A DNA stretch of 6,385 nucleotides, from positions 1-6,385 of the forward strand of contig JADHXT010000216.1 of assembly GCA_016782825.1 (NCBI GenBank). Direction: 5' to 3'. Below are positions 4,244 through 6,385 of this stretch, piece by piece; the stretch's first letter is position 1; each line of letters starts with the position of its first letter. The notes under the pieces are model-generated. The model worked only from the letters and a program-made list of their open reading frames with translations. It was not told the DNA's origin and ran no database searches. A program made the translations under genes and the position numbers. The stretch is from Candidatus Brocadiia bacterium. Its GTDB lineage: Bacteria; Planctomycetota; PUPC01; DSUN01.

Positions 4244-6385
4244 ATGGCGAAGTGGCTGACTGCAATCCTGGCGGTTGGGGCGGCGGCGATGACCTGTGAC
4301 GCGGCTCAGCTCCAAGGCGCGGTGTTCCCCGGCAGGGCGTGGGTGGAGACCACGCCCGAGTCGCAGGGCCTCGACCCGGCGAAGTTGAAGGCGGCCATCG
4401 CCTATCTGAATGAGCACACGGGCCGTGACGGGGTGCGCGAGCTCGTCATCGTCCGCCACGGACGTATCGTGTGGAAGGGCGACCGCATCGACAAGGTGCA
4501 CGGCGTGTGGTCCCTCACCAAGAGCTTCACGAGCACCTGCCTCGGGCTGCTCATCGACGACGGCAAGTGCACCCTCGACACCAAGGCGGGGAAGCACGTG
4601 CCGGACCTCGCCGCAGGCCACCTCGACGTCACGCTGCGCCATTTCGCGACCATGACCTCGGGCTATCGCGCCATCGGCGACGAGCCGCGCGGCGGCTACA
4701 CCCACGGGCCGAGCCGCACGCCCTTCAAGCCGGGCAAGCCGCTCTTCGCGCCGCCAGGGTCGCAGTATGCCTACTGGGACTCGGCGATGAACGAGTTCGG
4801 CCACGTGCTCACCCGCATCGCCGGCGAGCCGCTCGAGGCTCTCCTCAAGCGGCGCATCGCCGACCCCATCGGCATGAATCCCAAGGCGTGGCGCTGGGGC
4901 CGCCTCGGGAAGGTCGACGGCCTGACGGTGAACGGCGGGTCGGGCAACGGCAACGGCCACGTCTTCGTCTCGGCCCGCGAGCTGGCCCGCTTCGGCCTGC
5001 TCTTCCTCCATCGAGGAAGCTGGGGCGGGAAGCAGCTCATCGCGGCGGACTGGGTGAACGCTGCAACCCGCGTGCACGTGCCCGCCTCGATGCCTCTGGC
5101 ACACCCCGAGAGCAAGATCGACGGACGCGGCGTCTATGGCCTCAACTGGTGGCGCAACGGCCTCGGCGCCGACGGCAAACGCAAGTGGCCCGGCGCGCCG
5201 TCTTCGGCCTTCGCGGCCAGCGGCTTCAATAACAACGACCTGTTTGTCGTCCCCGAGTGGCAGATGGTCGTGGTGCGCCTCGGCCTCGACGAGAACGAGA
5301 GGAAGATCACCGACGAGGTCTACGGCGAGTTCCTGCGCCAGATCGGCGCGGCCATCATCGCGCCCGACCTCAGACCCGCCTCGGGGCCGTTGCGGGTGCA
5401 CCCGAAGAACCCCCGCTGGTTCGCCGACAAGACGGGCCGCGCCGTGTGGCTCACCGGCTCCCACACCTGGGCGAACCGCCAGGAACGCGGCGTCGAAGGC
5501 CAGACGCCCGATTTCGACTACACCCGCCACCTGGATTTCCTCGCCACCCACGGCCACAACTTCCTGCGCCTCTGGGCGTGGGAGCACGCGCAGTGGATGC
5601 AGTTCGTGCCCGCCACCACACCGGTCCGCTACTCACCGAATCCCTGGGCGCGCACCGGCCCGGGCCCGGCGCTCGACGGCAAGCCGAAGTTCGACCTCAC
5701 GAAGCTCGACGACGCCTACTTCGCCCGCCTGCGGCAGCGGGTCGTCGCAGCGCGCGACCGTGGGATCTACGTGGCCGTCATGCTCTTCCAGGGATTCAGT
5801 CTCGCGAAGAACGGCGGTGACCAGAAGAAGGGCAATGCCTGGCACGGCCATCCCTTCCATCGCGACAACAACATCAACGGCATCGATGGCAATCCCTCGC
5901 GCGACGACACGGGCAACGAAGTCCACACTCTCAAGCTCCCCGCCGTCGTCCGCTGTCAGGAGGCCTACGTCCGCAAGACCCTCGACGCGGTGGGCGACCT
6001 GGACAACGTGCTCTGGGAGATCGGCAACGAGTGCCATCGCGGCTCGGTCAAGTGGCAGCACCACATGATCCGCTTCATCCGCAAGGTGGAGGCCGAGCGC
6101 CCGAAGCAGCACCTCATCGGCATGACCGGCGCCCCCATCGGCACGAAGGAGCTCCTCGCCAGCCCGGCCGACTGGATCTCCCCGCCCGGCAGACAGTGGC
6201 TCACCGGCCCACCAGCGGCCGATGGCCGGAAGATTGTGGTCGTGGACACCGACCACTGCCAGCCCTGGGGCCACGACCCGTCGTGGCCGTGGAAGTGCCT
6301 CCTGCGCGGCCACCATTTCATCCTCATGGACCACTACATGGACTTCCGCATCGGCTCGCCGAAGCGGCCCGACCCGAAGTGGGAC
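4244..6385 (+). CDS. Serine hydrolase (beta-lactamase/esterase type) fused to a glycoside-hydrolase-like barrel (3' end beyond window)
   Basis: One uninterrupted frame of 714 codons from ATG 4244 to the window end. The stop of the previous gene is 10 nt upstream, and AGGGA (4232-4236) overlaps that stop as a weak ribosome-binding site, so translation is probably coupled. Residues 1-20 resemble a Sec signal peptide (cleavage after C-D-A). Residues from about 35 to 350 are a class-C beta-lactamase/penicillin-binding-protein-like serine hydrolase. Its S-x-x-K is SLTK (S90, K93), a likely Tyr motif is Y177-W178-D179, and A325-S326-G327 stands where KTG or HxG is usual; the missing lysine suggests an esterase or amidase rather than a true beta-lactamase. 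After a short linker, from S380 onward, comes a full barrel homologous to the preceding gene: GPLRVHPKNPRWFAD, HNFLRLWAWE, GIYVAVMLFQG (Q516 in place of Glu), WEIGNECH (N595-E596) and VVVDTDH (D668-D670-H671). By comparison about 105 residues, including the collagen-binding-like tail, lie beyond the window. Likely exported and acting on a decorated carbohydrate; this is inferred. Confidence 0.87.
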   Translation, partial: MAKWLTAILAVGAAAMTCDAAQLQGAVFPGRAWVETTPESQGLDPAKLKAAIAYLNEHTGRDGVRELVIVRHGRIVWKGDRIDKVHGVWSLTKSFTSTCLGLLIDDGKCTLDTKAGKHVPDLAAGHLDVTLRHFATMTSGYRAIGDEPRGGYTHGPSRTPFKPGKPLFAPPGSQYAYWDSAMNEFGHVLTRIAGEPLEALLKRRIADPIGMNPKAWRWGRLGKVDGLTVNGGSGNGNGHVFVSARELARFGLLFLHRGSWGGKQLIAADWVNAATRVHVPASMPLAHPESKIDGRGVYGLNWWRNGLGADGKRKWPGAPSSAFAASGFNNNDLFVVPEWQMVVVRLGLDENERKITDEVYGEFLRQIGAAIIAPDLRPASGPLRVHPKNPRWFADKTGRAVWLTGSHTWANRQERGVEGQTPDFDYTRHLDFLATHGHNFLRLWAWEHAQWMQFVPATTPVRYSPNPWARTGPGPALDGKPKFDLTKLDDAYFARLRQRVVAARDRGIYVAVMLFQGFSLAKNGGDQKKGNAWHGHPFHRDNNINGIDGNPSRDDTGNEVHTLKLPAVVRCQEAYVRKTLDAVGDLDNVLWEIGNECHRGSVKWQHHMIRFIRKVEAERPKQHLIGMTGAPIGTKELLASPADWISPPGRQWLTGPPAADGRKIVVVDTDHCQPWGHDPSWPWKCLLRGHHFILMDHYMDFRIGSPKRPDPKWD

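Noticed and set aside
4190..5587. Minus-strand ORF of 465 codons opposite the fusion gene
   Set aside because: Same antisense composition; the plus strand carries SxxK, the signal peptide and the barrel motifs in one frame.
5136..6068. Plus-strand ORF of 310 codons in another frame, which might have indicated a frameshift in the fusion
   Set aside because: It is rich in Ser, Arg, Thr and Ala with no domain motifs, while the correct frame stays homologous to the first barrel throughout.
5633..6334. Minus-strand ORF of 233 codons opposite the second barrel
   Set aside because: It mirrors the antisense ORF of the paralogous barrel at 2746-3792, which is a by-product of the duplicated sense domain, not an independent gene.

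Overview
The window is very GC-rich, gene-dense bacterial DNA. Several traits suggest a free-living member of the PVC group, most likely Planctomycetota or a close relative such as Lentisphaerota or Verrucomicrobiota: a twin-arginine-exported Gfo/Idh/MocA oxidoreductase with the 'IVPRHVLGG' signal-peptide ending, secreted barrel-type glycosidase-like proteins with a collagen-binding-like tail, and long spurious antisense ORFs caused by high GC at the third codon position. The assignment is an inference from protein style; there is no rRNA or other marker in the window.

Layout. Positions 1-1237 (minus strand) hold an exported Gfo/Idh/MocA dehydrogenase that lacks only its extreme C-terminus. 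A 214-bp divergent intergenic region carries a plausible promoter for each direction. Positions 1452-2063 (plus) encode a glycine-zipper lipoprotein with a beta-rich C-terminal domain, followed by a perfect 12-bp GC hairpin (2088-2115). Positions 2233-2709 (plus) encode a small stand-alone PAS-domain protein with an ideal Shine-Dalgarno sequence. From 2809 to the window end there is a two-gene operon. It consists of a secreted glycoside-hydrolase-like protein (2809-4233) and, 10 bp later, a large ORF open at the window end (4244 to past 6385). The second ORF joins a class-C beta-lactamase/esterase-type serine hydrolase to a second copy of the same glycoside-hydrolase-like domain.

How they may work together. 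The last two genes look like a secreted carbohydrate-processing cassette: two paralogous barrel domains, one free and one covalently tied to a serine hydrolase that could remove an ester or amide substituent from the same polymer. The divergent Gfo/Idh/MocA enzyme is of a type that often acts on sugars or sugar acids and could belong to the same catabolic theme, but it is separated by two unrelated genes and a divergent promoter. The lipoprotein and the PAS protein appear to be independently transcribed.

The strongest novelty candidate is the serine hydrolase-glycosidase fusion next to its free paralogue. No transposase, integrase, CRISPR array, tRNA, rRNA or prophage gene was seen.
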